A DNA stretch of 64,000 bases, from NCBI RefSeq assembly GCF_002154335.2, contig NZ_MTPX02000019.1, positions 62,001 to 126,000 of the forward strand, given 5' to 3'. Under the pieces are notes generated by a model. The model made no database searches and was not told the DNA's origin. It was given only the letters and a program-made list of their open reading frames with translations. The translations under genes and the position numbers were made by a program. This DNA comes from Actinomyces ruminis. Lineage in GTDB: Bacteria; Actinomycetota; Actinomycetes; Actinomycetales; Actinomycetaceae. Position 1 is the first letter of the stretch, and each line of letters opens with the position of its first letter. Shown here in pieces: positions 38,687 to 49,874 of this stretch.

Positions 38687-39547
38687 TCAGATCTGCACCT
38701 GGTCCGGGTGGGAGCCGGTGCGCAGGTCGCGGTCCAGGGCGTCGACGGCGGCCATCTGTGCATCGGTGAGCTTGAAGCCGAAGACGTCGGCGTTGGCGCG
38801 CATGCGCTCGGGGTGCGTGGTCTTGGGGATGACCACCAGCCCGTGCTGCAGGTGCCACCGGATGATGACCTGGGCGGGGGTAACGTCCAGTTCGGCGGCC
38901 ACACGTGCCAGCTCGGGGTCGTCCAGCACCCGGCCACGGCCCAGCGGTGACCAGGACTCGGTGAGGATGCCGAGTTCGTCGTCGACGGCGCGCAGCTGCC
39001 GCTGATTCAGGTAGGGGTGCAGTTCGATCTGGTTGACGGCGGGAGTGACTCCGGTGGCGTCGATGATGGTGCGCAGGTGTTCGGGCTGATAGTTGGACAC
39101 GCCGATGGCGCGCACGCGCCCGGAGTTCAGGATCTCGATCATGGTGCGCCAGGTGTCCACCAGGTCGATGCCGGGCGAGGCGGCCAGCGGCCAGTGCACC
39201 AGGAACAGGTCCAGCACCTCCAGACCCAGGTCGGCCATGGTGGTATCGAAGCTGCGCAGGGCGTCGTCGCGCCGGTGGTTGGGGTTGTTGAGTTTGGAGG
39301 TGACCCACAGCTGCTCGCGCGGAATGCCGGAGGCTGCCAGCGCCCGACCGACGCCGGCCTCGTTGCCGTACATCTGCGCCGTGTCGATATGCCGGTAGCC
39401 GATCTCGAGGGCCGCGGTGACGGCGCGCTCGGCGTCGGAGGCGGTGATCTTGTAGGTGCCGAATCCGAGCTGGGGAATGACCACGGTCTCGGTTCCAGAC
39501 GTGCCCTGGTGGAGTGTCAGAGCCTTTGCGGGAATGGCGGTGCTCAT
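38687..39547 (-). CDS. Aldo/keto reductase
   Basis: A 286-residue NADPH-dependent reductase of the 2,5-diketo-gluconate reductase type. The catalytic tyrosine, lysine, aspartate and histidine are in YRHIDTAQMYGNE, TSKL and LVHWP; the cofactor-binding end is VVIPKTTHPERMRAN. Substrate not predictable. It is a single gene, apparently transcribed alone. Confidence 0.88.
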   Translation of the reverse strand: MSTAIPAKALTLHQGTSGTETVVIPQLGFGTYKITASDAERAVTAALEIGYRHIDTAQMYGNEAGVGRALAASGIPREQLWVTSKLNNPNHRRDDALRSFDTTMADLGLEVLDLFLVHWPLAASPGIDLVDTWRTMIEILNSGRVRAIGVSNYQPEHLRTIIDATGVTPAVNQIELHPYLNQRQLRAVDDELGILTESWSPLGRGRVLDDPELARVAAELDVTPAQVIIRWHLQHGLVVIPKTTHPERMRANADVFGFKLTDAQMAAVDALDRDLRTGSHPDQVQI

Positions 39548-39752
39548 GCTGTCAGCCTAGCTACGACGACGTGAGCACGGCTACACCCATGGCGCAGACT
39601 TGTATCTCGGGACGCAGGGTCGGGGGCGCGAGTCGGCGGGACGCATCACGGCGCCCGCCCGCCGGGATTTGGCGGTGGGCACCGTCGAAAAGAGGCGGTC
39701 GACGACCGCACGGGGCCGACGACTCAACACCGCCGGCCCCGCCTCGGATGCG

Positions 39753-40359
39753 TTATTCGGCCGCGGGCGCGGACGGAGTGTCGGCCGACATGTCCTTAGG
39801 CTCGGAGTCCGACTCCTCGGTGGAGTCGGCCCAGTACTCCTCGGCCCAGGGGTCTTCAACCGGCTGGCTGCGGCGCCAGATCACGTAGCGGCGCCCGCGG
39901 CACAGCCGGCGACGGCGAGCCAGCCGAAGTCTTGAGGACGGGATGCTTCTTCTTCACTGATACCTCCGGGGTCAGCGCCGCCTCCTTGGCGGCGACTGCG
40001 ATGCGCTGGGCACGCTCGGTCAGCGTGCCCTCGGTGTTGGCGGCCTCCTGGGCGGCTAGGGCGGCGCGCTGGGCGGCGGGAACGTACTCCTCCACCACCC
40101 GCACGCGAGCGCCCTCAGCGGCGCGCTGGGCGGCAGGAACGTACTCCTCCACCACCCGGGTGCGCGCCTCCTCGACGACCGGCTGCGCGCGCAACTGTGC
40201 CTCCTTGGCGGCCTTGATGAACTCCTCCCGGGCGCGGTTGACGCGGGGGGCCGCCCAACCAGCGGCGCGGCCGGCCTGAGCCGCCAGGCTGTCCGCGAGC
40301 GTGGCCGCCTCCTGGCGGGCCTGATCGAGGTCGATCTTCTTGTCGAGGATGTAAGCCAT
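39753..40359 (-). CDS. DUF5324-like protein (two frameshifts)
   Basis: About 202 residues once bases near 39936 and 39888 are restored. The protein is a long alanine-rich amphipathic helix region and one C-terminal membrane segment (WLAVAGCAAGA then YVIW), ending with an acidic tail. It contains a tandem 19-residue repeat (RVVEEYVPAAQRAA twice). Similar proteins are labelled DUF5324 in Streptomyces; function unknown. ATG at 40359 with GGAG upstream is preferred over the longer frame. Confidence 0.65.
40064..40177 (-). repeat. 57-bp tandem duplication inside the DUF5324-like gene
   Basis: Blocks beginning GCGCGCTGGGCGGC at 40064 and 40121 encode the same 19-residue unit twice with few changes. 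In-frame expansion of a helical repeat. Confidence 0.8.
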
Positions 40360-40506
40360 TTCGGTCTCCCTGCTCGGAACGATGAGGTGGTTCACCTCAA
40401 TGGTGGCACTGTAACGCAGCTCGCACCCATGAACCTGGGAGCCGTTCTGCCTGGGGTGAACACCGGGTCCCGGGATACGCCTGCCTTCCCGTGCGACGAT
40501 GCGGAC

Positions 40507-41040
40507 ATGGAAGCGACCATCGAAGCGACACTCCACACCAACCTCGGTGACATCCGACTCGAGCTCTACCCCGAGCAGGCACCGGAGACCGTCTCCAACT
40601 TTGTTGGCCTGGCCACCGGCGAGAAGACCTGGACCGACCCGCGCACCGGTGCACAGTCAAACGCCCCGCTGTACGAGGGCGTCATCTTCCACCGGGTGAT
40701 TCCCGGCTTCATGATCCAGGGTGGCGACCCGCTGGGCACCGGCACGGGCGGCCCCGGCTACGTCTTCGATGACGAGATCGACCCCTCGCTGACCTTCGCC
40801 GCTCCCTACGTCCTGGCCATGGCCAACGCCGGCCGCCGCCTGGGCAAGGGCACCAACGGCTCGCAGTTCTTCATCACCACCGCCCCCACCGAGTGGCTGC
40901 AGGGCAAGCACACGATCTTCGGAGCCGTGACCGACGACGCCTCCCGGCGGGTCGTGGATGCCATCTCTGCCGTTCCTACCGACCCGCGCGACCGTCCGCT
41001 TCAGGACGTGGTCATCACCTCTGTCACCATTCAGCAGTGA
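40507..41040 (+). CDS. ppiA: Peptidyl-prolyl cis-trans isomerase, cyclophilin type
   Basis: A 177-residue cytoplasmic cyclophilin. The active-site stretch FHRVIPGFMIQGGDP and NAGRRLGKGTNGSQFFIT are present, including catalytic arginine, F, M and Q. The frame is open to 40387 but the ATG at 40507 gives the normal length. The gene has the same location (between the gyrase block and the cell-division block) in other Actinobacteria. Confidence 0.9.
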   Translation: MEATIEATLHTNLGDIRLELYPEQAPETVSNFVGLATGEKTWTDPRTGAQSNAPLYEGVIFHRVIPGFMIQGGDPLGTGTGGPGYVFDDEIDPSLTFAAPYVLAMANAGRRLGKGTNGSQFFITTAPTEWLQGKHTIFGAVTDDASRRVVDAISAVPTDPRDRPLQDVVITSVTIQQ

Positions 41041-41074
41041 GGCGGGACCAGCGTCGTCGGGACGGGAGCGATTC

Positions 41075-41909
41075 ATGACCGATTCGAACCCGCAGGTCGG
41101 CGCCCCGCCCGTCTGCCCACGGCACCCGGATCGGGTCGCTATGTGCGCTGTCAGCGCTGCGGCCGCCCCACCTGCCCGGAGTGCCAGGTGCCCAGCGCCG
41201 TCGGCATCCATTGCGTGGACTGCGCCCGCCGAGCAAATTCTGGTCGCCGCGGCGTGCGCACCGCCCTGGGCGGGCGCCCGGTAGCTGACGCCTTGGTGAC
41301 CAAGCTCCTGGTGGGCGCCTGCGTGATGGTGTACGTGGGCAGATGATCTACCCGGCCATCACGGGCTGGTTCTACTTCATGCCGGCGCTCGCCGCGAGCC
41401 AGCCGTGGCGGTTCCTATCCACGGCCCTGCTGCACGGCTCCCTAATACACCTGGGCCTGAACATGTGGGCGCTGTGGGTGCTCGGGAATACGCTCGAACC
41501 GCTGCTGGGGCGCTGGCGATTCATCGCTCTGACAGCCCTTAGCGCCCTCGGCGGGTCAACGGCGATCTACTGGCTCGCCGCGCCGACGACGCCGGCGTGG
41601 ATCACCGGGACCGTGGGCGCCTCCGGCGCCATCTTCGGGCTGTTCGCGGCTGTATTCATCATTCAGCGGCGCTTCGGGCGCGATACCTCGACCATCGTGG
41701 GTCTGCTCGTGATCAATGTGTTGATCTCGGTGCTGGGAACCAACATCTCCTGGCAGGGGCACCTGGGCGGTCTTCTCACCGGGCTGGTTGTGGCGGCGAT
41801 CTACGCCTGGGCGCCGCGGGAGCGACGCGGCGCCGTGGGCGCGTGGGGGACGGTGATTGTGGCCGTGGTACTGGTCGCCCTAGCCGCCACCCGCATGCTC
41901 CTGGTTTAG
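41075..41909 (+). CDS. Rhomboid-family intramembrane serine protease (two frameshifts)
   Basis: About 278 residues after restoring bases near 41134 and 41342. The N-terminus has a zinc-binding B-box-like motif (VCPRHPDR, then YVRCQRCGRPTCPECQ and CVDC) and the body has six or so helices with the catalytic serine in GASGAIFGL and histidine in WQGHLGGLL. The family cleaves membrane helices; native substrate unknown. Zinc-ribbon rhomboids of this kind are common in Actinobacteria. Confidence 0.85.
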
Positions 41910-41945
41910 TCACGGCGCCCGACCACACGTACGACTTCCCGCCGA

Positions 41946-42006
41946 ACGTACGCGTTTTGGAGCTTTCCCCGTGCCAGGTACTCGGACAGCTCCAAAACGC
42001 GTACGT
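41946..42006. repeat. Hairpin element, family with core CGCGTTTTGGAGCTTT, copy B
   Basis: Perfect 19-bp arms ACGTACGCGTTTTGGAGCT (41946-41964) and its inverse (41988-42006), with another half site ACGCGTACGTG at 42016. It lies 37 bp after the rhomboid stop and shares its core and flanks with copy A. Confidence 0.85.
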
Positions 42007-42044
42007 AAGAGACAAACGCGTACGTGAGGCCCGCCCACCCCACC

Positions 42045-42260
42045 GTGTCCACACCCGATCCCCCTGCTGTGGATTCTGGGGAAGTACATCTCTGTGATTC
42101 CTCCACACCTGTGGAGACCCCTGGGGAAACACAACGGTGTGGTTCTCCACAGGGTTGCGCACAGCTGGGGATGAATCGGCTGAATGCGCACGTTCACAAC
42201 GAAAAGGGAGTAACCCACAGCATGGGGAGACTTCCGTCGTCCACCTGTGCAGGCGAGGCC
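42045..42260. other. Cluster of DnaA-box-like sequences
   Basis: Six TCCACA/TGTGGA cores occur in 210 bases: GTGTCCACA (42045), TGTGGATTC (42069), CTCCACACC (42101), TGTGGAGAC (42110), TTCTCCACA (42143) and TGTGGAGCA (42250). The piece CACAGCTGGGGA (42160) also occurs next to the perfect box at 54461. The area between the rhomboid and nucleotidyltransferase genes has no other clear feature. Confidence 0.4.
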
Positions 42261-42435
42261 ACGGCGCCTGTGGAGCAGCGCTCACACGCGGTACGGCATC
42301 ACCGCTCGCAATGGCTTCATACCGGCCACGCCCGAAACCATCGACGCGGCGCTTCCGTTTAGGGTCGCGGCGAGTAACGCGCGAGGTCGTGGCTGGAAGC
42401 GAGAGGACGTCTTCGGGCTGAGCTGCGACTCATAG
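42247..42435 (+). CDS. Possible short hypothetical ORF or gene remnant
   Basis: The C-terminal 48 codons (GITARNGFIPATPETIDAA, then NARGRGWKREDVFG) have coding-like GC third positions. The start is unclear and I do not recognise the family. It ends six bases inside the convergent nucleotidyltransferase gene. It could be the tail of a decayed gene. Confidence 0.2.
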   Translation: MQARPRRLWSSAHTRYGITARNGFIPATPETIDAALPFRVAASNARGRGWKREDVFGLSCDS

Positions 42436-42759
42436 TGGCACCGCTTCGGCAAGCGCCGATGCGGAGATCGGCCGTTTGAGCAGCTGCACTAGGAACACGT
42501 CGACATCGTCTCGTCCGAAGAGGGCCCGCGTCTCCTCCATGAGTCCCGACGCGCGCATGAGCAGATTGCCATCCGCAGGATCCATCTCGACCAAAATGTC
42601 GATGTCGCTGTCAGCATCCGCCGTGCCGCGCGCAACGGAGCCAAAAAGCCTGGGGTTGGTCGCCCCGTATCGCGCGAGAAGCGCGAGGAAATCGTCACGA
42701 TGCACCGAGACGAGCTGACGCAAGGCGACCGTCTCCGGCGTGGCAGTGATCACAGACAT
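42430..42759 (-). CDS. Minimal nucleotidyltransferase (MNT-type)
   Basis: A 109-residue nucleotidyltransferase-fold protein with motif GSVARGTADADSDIDILVE, where the G-S and two aspartates form the active site. Such proteins commonly are the antitoxin of HEPN/MNT pairs, adenylylating the HEPN toxin. No HEPN gene is next to it on either side, so it is orphaned here or its partner has been lost. Confidence 0.75.
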   Translation of the reverse strand: MSVITATPETVALRQLVSVHRDDFLALLARYGATNPRLFGSVARGTADADSDIDILVEMDPADGNLLMRASGLMEETRALFGRDDVDVFLVQLLKRPISASALAEAVPL

Positions 42760-42793
42760 GATCCAACCACACCGACATCGCTCCGGCGGGTGT

Positions 42794-43174
42794 CTATGTC
42801 TCCGGCCCGGGGTCCGGCGCCGGCGGCGTTACCTCGTCAGACTCCCCGTCGACGTCGGTGCGCTCCACCTCGAGGGTTACCTCCGCGACCATAGCGGCAA
42901 CAACGCCGATGGCTGCCAACACCGGCGCTGCCAATACGGTAATGCCGCCGACCACCGCGCTCGCCGTCAGCGGCACACTGAGGAACTCGCGACCGGAGGA
43001 GTCGCGCAGAATGACACGGCGCACGTTCCCGTCGGCTACGAGTTGCTTGACGGTGGCGATCAGCTGGTCACCGGCGACGGTGATCCAGTCGACCACGGTG
43101 CGGGCGCCGGCGCCCGCTGAGTCGGCGCCGGGTTCATGGCGCGGGCCCGAAGCGCCCGGGGTCTGTGTGCTCAT
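42794..43174 (-). CDS. DUF4342 domain protein
   Basis: A 126-residue protein. The core VDWITVAGDQLIATVKQLVADGNVRRVILRD and a hydrophobic stretch (VVGGITVLAAPVLAAIGVVAAM) suit the DUF4342 family, which often has a UBA-like N-terminal fold and a short membrane segment. Acidic proline-rich tail. ATG 43174 is used because the longer frame reads through the tRNA gene. Confidence 0.6.
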   Translation of the reverse strand: MSTQTPGASGPRHEPGADSAGAGARTVVDWITVAGDQLIATVKQLVADGNVRRVILRDSSGREFLSVPLTASAVVGGITVLAAPVLAAIGVVAAMVAEVTLEVERTDVDGESDEVTPPAPDPGPET

Positions 43175-43293
43175 GGGATAAGTCTGACGCATGGCAGCCG
43201 CATGCAACATGGGGGATCGCCCCGAATCGGCCCGGAGCGGCGACCGAATTCGATGCGTCATTAGTGCCCGGTCTTGGTGCCGGGAATCGTGAG

Positions 43294-43366
43294 TGGAGCC
43301 AACGGGACTCGAACCCGTAACCCCCTGCTTGCAAAGCAGGTGCGCTACCAATTGCGCCATGGCCCC
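43294..43366 (-). tRNA. tRNA-Ala (anticodon TGC)
   Basis: 73-base cloverleaf: acceptor GGGGCCA/TGGCTCC, anticodon loop TTTGCAA, T arm ACGGGTTCGAGTCCCGT. CCA is not encoded. Near tRNA-Ile, the usual gyrA-side arrangement. Confidence 0.95.
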
Positions 43367-43369
43367 CGG

Positions 43370-43504
43370 TCATGCGACGGGGTCGGTGACCTCCGCCCAG
43401 GCGGCCCGCTCCGCACGGTTGGCCGCCAGTTTCAGCCAAGCGGCGTAGCCGGTCACCCCGAGGCATGAAAAAAACGCGGCCAGTACGAGCGTCCGGCTCT
43501 TCAT
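43370..43504 (-). CDS. DLW-39 family small protein
   Basis: A 44-residue protein between the two tRNA genes, with strong ribosome site GAGGAGG before ATG 43504. It has an N-terminal membrane helix (TLVLAAFFSCLGVTGYAAW) and the conserved end RAAWAEVTDPVA, equivalent to the DLW motif family. Function unknown; conserved next to tRNA-Ile/Ala and gyrA in Actinobacteria. Confidence 0.75.
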   Translation of the reverse strand: MKSRTLVLAAFFSCLGVTGYAAWLKLAANRAERAAWAEVTDPVA

Positions 43505-43533
43505 GAAGCCTCCTCACGTTCCACCGCGGGCGG

Positions 43534-43607
43534 TGGGCCTAGCTGGACTTGAACCAGCGACCTCATCCTTATCAGGGATGCGCTCTAACCAACTGAGCTA
43601 TAGGCCC
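43534..43607 (-). tRNA. tRNA-Ile (anticodon GAT)
   Basis: 74-base cloverleaf: acceptor GGGCCTA/TAGGCCC, anticodon loop CTGATAA, T arm CTGGTTCAAGTCCAG. CCA is not encoded. Confidence 0.95.
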
Positions 43608-43657
43608 TTGCGACGCGGAAGAGACTAACCTACCGAGTCGCCGGCAACCAAATGCGA

Positions 43658-44159
43658 TCACTCATCTGCGAGTGTGAGATGAACCCCACCGACGAGCGCA
43701 GCCGTGATGTTGTAGAGGAACGCGCCGATCGTGGCCAGCGCGGTCGTCAGGATGATGTTGACGACGGCGATGACGGTGGCCATGGAGATGGCCCGGGAGA
43801 ACTTCATGTACTCCAGCAGCGCCGAGTAGGCGTTGTAGCTCGAGTCCATCATGGTGTCCAGCAGGTCCTGGATGGTGGAGAACACGTGCATGGTGTCAAG
43901 CATGAACCACACGAAGGCCGCCGCCACCACCAGCATGATGCCGGCGGCAACGCTCAGGAGGAAGGACGCTTCATCACCGACCACGGTCGATGCGGGTCAG
44001 GGCCAGCCGCACGCGGCGCGGCCCCACAATGGTCTTGGCGGGCGACTTGGGTTGTTTGGGGCTCTGCTGACCCGCAGCGGGGGCGGCCGGCTCGGGCGCG
44101 GCCGCGGGGGACTGGGTCGGTCCGCCCGTGGCGGGCGGGAAGGACTCCGGCTGACTCAT
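43658..44159 (-). CDS. DUF3566 membrane protein (two close frameshifts)
   Basis: About 167 residues after restoring bases near 43986 and 43970. A Pro/Ala-rich cytoplasmic N-terminus leads to the DUF3566 hallmark RRVRLALTRIDPWSVMKLSFLLSVA, two helices and a C-terminal helix (VIAVVNIILTTALATIGAFLYNI). Function unknown; always next to gyrA in Actinobacteria. Its start overlaps the gyrA stop. Confidence 0.85.
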
Positions 44160-46792
44160 GCCTGGACCTCACTCTCGTCGTCCTCAGACGATACCGCGTC
44201 GGCGCCATTGCCCGCAGCGTCCACTCCGGCTTCATCTGCCGCCTGATCCGCCGAACCTGCCGACGGCGCGGACGCAGCCTCCTCTTCGGAATCATCGAAC
44301 TCATCCTCGGCGTTGCGGGCCACGGCGATGATGCGGTCGCCCGCGTCGGGCTTGGCGAAGGTGACGCCGCGGGTGTTGCGACCGGTGCGGGAGACCTCGG
44401 CGACGGCGCTGCGCACCACCTTGCCGGAGGCCATGATGCACATGACCTCGTCGGTGGGGGCCGTGGTAAGTGCGCCCACGAGGTCACCGCGCTCTTCCAC
44501 CAGGTCGGCGACCTTCACACCCAGACCGCCGCGGCCCTTGACCGGATAGTCGGTGGCCAGTGTGCGCTTGGCGTAGCGCCCTCGGTGACGACGAACAGGT
44601 CGGCGTCCTCCCAAGCGGGGTCAACCACGTCCATGGCCAGCAGCGAGTCGCCCTCCCGGAAGCGCATGCCGGTCACGCCGCTGGTGGCGCGGCCGGTGGG
44701 GCGCAGGGTGGCGTCGTCGGCGGTGAAGCGCAGCGCCTGACCGTGCCGGGAGACCAGCAGCAGATTCTGCCCCGCGGACAGCAGCGCCGCGGAGACCAGT
44801 TCGTCGGGGTTGCCCTCGGCGTCCTCGCGCAGGTTGATGGCGATCAGCCCGGCCGACCGGTTGGAGTCGTACTCGGTCAGGCGGGTCTTCTTCACCAGGC
44901 CGCGCCGGGTGGCCAGCACCAGGTAGTCGGCCTGCTGGTAGTCGCTCAGCTCCATCACCTGGGCGATCTCCTCACCCGGCTGGAAGGCGAGCAGGTTGGC
45001 CACGTGCTGTCCCTTGGCGTCGCGGCCGCCTTCGGGCAACTCGTAGGCCTTGGCTCGATAGACGCGGCCCAGGTTGGTGAAGAACAGCAGCCAGTTGTGG
45101 GTGGAGGTGACGAAGAAGTGGTCGACGACGTCGTCCTCGCGCAGGGCGGCCCCGCGCACGCCCTTGCCGCCGCGGTGCTGGGAGCGGTAGGCATCGGTGC
45201 GGGTGCGCTTGGCGTAGCCGGAGCGGGTGATGGTGACGACGACCTCCTCCTCGGGGATCAGGTCCTCGGCGCTCATCTCCCCGTCGAAGGAGAATCTTGG
45301 TGCGGCGGTCGTCGCCGTACTTGTCGACGATCTCGGCGAGCTCCTCCGAGACGATGGCGCGCTGGCGGGCCGGATCGGCGATGATGTCCTTCAGGTCGGC
45401 CACGCGCGCGGTCAACTCGTCGGACTCCTGCTGGATCTTCAGGCGCTCCAGGGCGGCCAGGCGGCGCAGCTGCAGGGAGAGAATGGCCTCGGCCTGCGCC
45501 TCGTCGACGCCGAGCAGCTCCATCAGGCCGGTGCGCGCCTCATCGGTGGTGGGCGAGTGGCGGATGAGGTCGATGACGGCGTCGAGGGCGTCGATCGCCT
45601 TGAGCAGGCCCTCAAGGATGTGCAGGCGCTCCTCGGCCTTGCGCAGCCGGTACTGGGAGCGGCGCACGATGACGTCGATCTGGTGGTCCACCCAGTGGCG
45701 CACGAAGCCGTCCAGGGACAGGGTGCGGGGCACGCCGTCGACCAGGGCCAGCATATTGGCGGGGAAGTTATCCTGCAGCTGGGTGCGCTTGTAGAGGTTG
45801 TTGAGGACGACCTTGGCCACCGCGTCGCGCTTGAGGACGATGACCAGGCGCTGCCCGGTGCGGCCGGAGGTCTCATCGCGGATGTCGGCGATGCCGCCGA
45901 TCTGGCCGTCACGTACCAGTTGAGCGATCTTGTCTGCCAGGTTGTCGGGGTTGACCTGGTAGGGCAGCTCGGTGACCACCAGACACTGGCGACCCTGAAT
46001 CTCCTCGACATTGACCACCGCCCGCTGGGTGATGGAGCCGCGGCCGGTGCGGTAGGCGTCCTCAATGCCGCGCCGGCCCAGAATGGTGGCACCGGTGGGG
46101 AAGTCCGGGCCGGGGATGCGCTCGATGAGCGCCTCCAGCAGCTCCTCACGGGAGGCCTCGGGGTGGTCCAGGAACCACTGCACGCCGGCCGCGACCTCGC
46201 GCAGGTTGTGCGGGGGGATGCGGGTGGCCATGCCCACCGCGATGCCCTCGGAGCCGTTGACCAGCAGGTTGGGGAAACGCGCGGGCAGGATGACGGGTTC
46301 CTGGTTGCGGCCGTCGTAGTTGTCCTGGAAGTCGACGCTCTCCTCGTCGATGTCGCGGACCATCTCCATGGCCAGCGGCGCCATCTTGCACTCGGTGTAA
46401 CGGGGGGCGGCCGGTCCCAGGTTGCCGGGAGTGCCGAAGTTGCCCTGTCCGGCCACCAGCGGGTAGCGCAGCGACCACCACTGCACCAGGCGGGCCAGCG
46501 CGTCGTAGATGGCGGCGTCGCCGTGGGGGTGGTAGTTGCCCATGACCTCGCCCACCACACGGGAGGACTTGGAGAAGGAGGCGTTGGGGCGGTAGCCGCC
46601 GTCGTACATGGCGTACAGGACCCGGCGGTGAACCGGCTTGAGCCCGTCGCGCACGTCGGGCAGGGCGCGTCCGACGATGACGCTCATGGCGTAGTCGAGG
46701 TAGGAGCGCTGCATCTCCATCTGGAGGTCGACCGGGTGGATGCGGTCTCCGGTCGGCTCCAGGGCGGGGAGCTCGGTGGTCTCGTCGCTCAC
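44156..46792 (-). CDS. gyrA: DNA gyrase subunit A (frameshifts)
   Basis: About 879 residues after correction near 45290 (probably two missing C) and 44580. The breakage-reunion domain has the catalytic tyrosine in [10 protein letters not shown]; the C-terminal beta-pinwheel carries the GyrA box region, here QHRGGKG rather than the usual QRRGGKG. The quinolone-determining region reads [15 protein letters not shown]. An acidic alanine/serine tail ends the protein. Follows gyrB after 121 bp and should be in its operon. Confidence 0.95.
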
Positions 46793-46913
46793 GGGTTTCC
46801 TTTGCTGGTGGGGTGCTGAAGTTCAGTGGTGGCGCGGTGCGCGGGCCGACGGCGAGCCGACGGGCGGCGGGGCCGGCCCGGCCGCTGTCGGGGGTCGGGA
46901 GCCCGCCGACCGC

Positions 46914-49023
<2,110 letters not shown>

Positions 49024-49235
49024 GTATCAGTTGCTCCTCGTCATGTGCGCCGGGCTGATTCCCATACGGGCACCCAGGCGCCGGAATTCGGGCTTGGGAC
49101 CCGGCGCGTGTAGGTGGGTACCTGGTGCCTGTCCTTGGGCGCACCATGGGCATTTCCGCGCCGATTCTACCGTGTTCGGCTCCGGTTTCGGGCGTCATGA
49201 CGCCAATTGCGACGTGGGCAAAGTCACCCGGTTGA

Positions 49236-49874
49236 TCACCCGTAGGTATCGCGCGGGCCGCGGCCGCCGCGGGCCGCGCCGAAACGCCCATGCCGCCAGG
49301 TGGGGCCGGCCGGACCCAGAATCCGGATTTCAACGGCGCCGCCGTCCTCGCCGAGCGCCTCGTTGACCTGCCGCTCGATTCCGGGCAGTAGGAGCCGCAG
49401 CTGCTGCGCCCAGGCGCTGGAGGAGGCGCGCAGGGTCAGGCGGCCGGGCTCGAAGCGCTCGATGACGGCGTGCTCGGCGATCTGTTCGCCCACGATCTCC
49501 CGCCAATGCACCGCCACCGACGCCATTGCCAGCTTCGAGGCCCAGCCGTGCCGCTCGGCGTAGCGCCGCAAGTCTTGCTTGCCGGTGCGCGGATCGAAGC
49601 GGGTTGGGCCGGGGCGGTCACGACCGGGCGGCAGTCCGGGGCCGCGATCCAGATCGGCGGCATCCACTCCGTCCGCCTCGGCGTCTCGACCCGAGCGGCG
49701 ACGCCGCTGGTCCCAGGCGGCTACGCCGTCGGCATCCGCCGCCTGCCGGGAAAGCCGGCTGCGGGTCTGCCCCGCCTCCCAGGCGCGGCCGCGCTCACGG
49801 GCCAGGGCGCGGGCCGCAAGAGCGTCGGCCGGGTCGGCGTCGCCCTGAGGCGCCGGAGTGCGGGGTTCGGTCAC
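49236..49874 (-). CDS. DUF721 protein, DciA-like
   Basis: A 212-residue protein. The DUF721 domain is at the C-terminus (WREIVGEQIAEHAVIERFEPGRLTLRASSSAWAQQL). DciA is the ancestral helicase-loader type protein found near dnaA/recF in many bacteria. GTG start at 49874 overlaps the recF stop (GTGA), so it is coupled to recF. The N-terminal half is low-complexity and charged. The 212 bp before gyrB have no gene and should hold a gyrB promoter. Confidence 0.8.
   Translation of the reverse strand: MTEPRTPAPQGDADPADALAARALARERGRAWEAGQTRSRLSRQAADADGVAAWDQRRRRSGRDAEADGVDAADLDRGPGLPPGRDRPGPTRFDPRTGKQDLRRYAERHGWASKLAMASVAVHWREIVGEQIAEHAVIERFEPGRLTLRASSSAWAQQLRLLLPGIERQVNEALGEDGGAVEIRILGPAGPTWRHGRFGAARGGRGPRDTYG

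Noticed and set aside
43175-43360. N-terminal extension of the DUF4342 protein (MAQLVAHLLCKQG)
   Set aside because: It is a translation of the tRNA-Ala gene.
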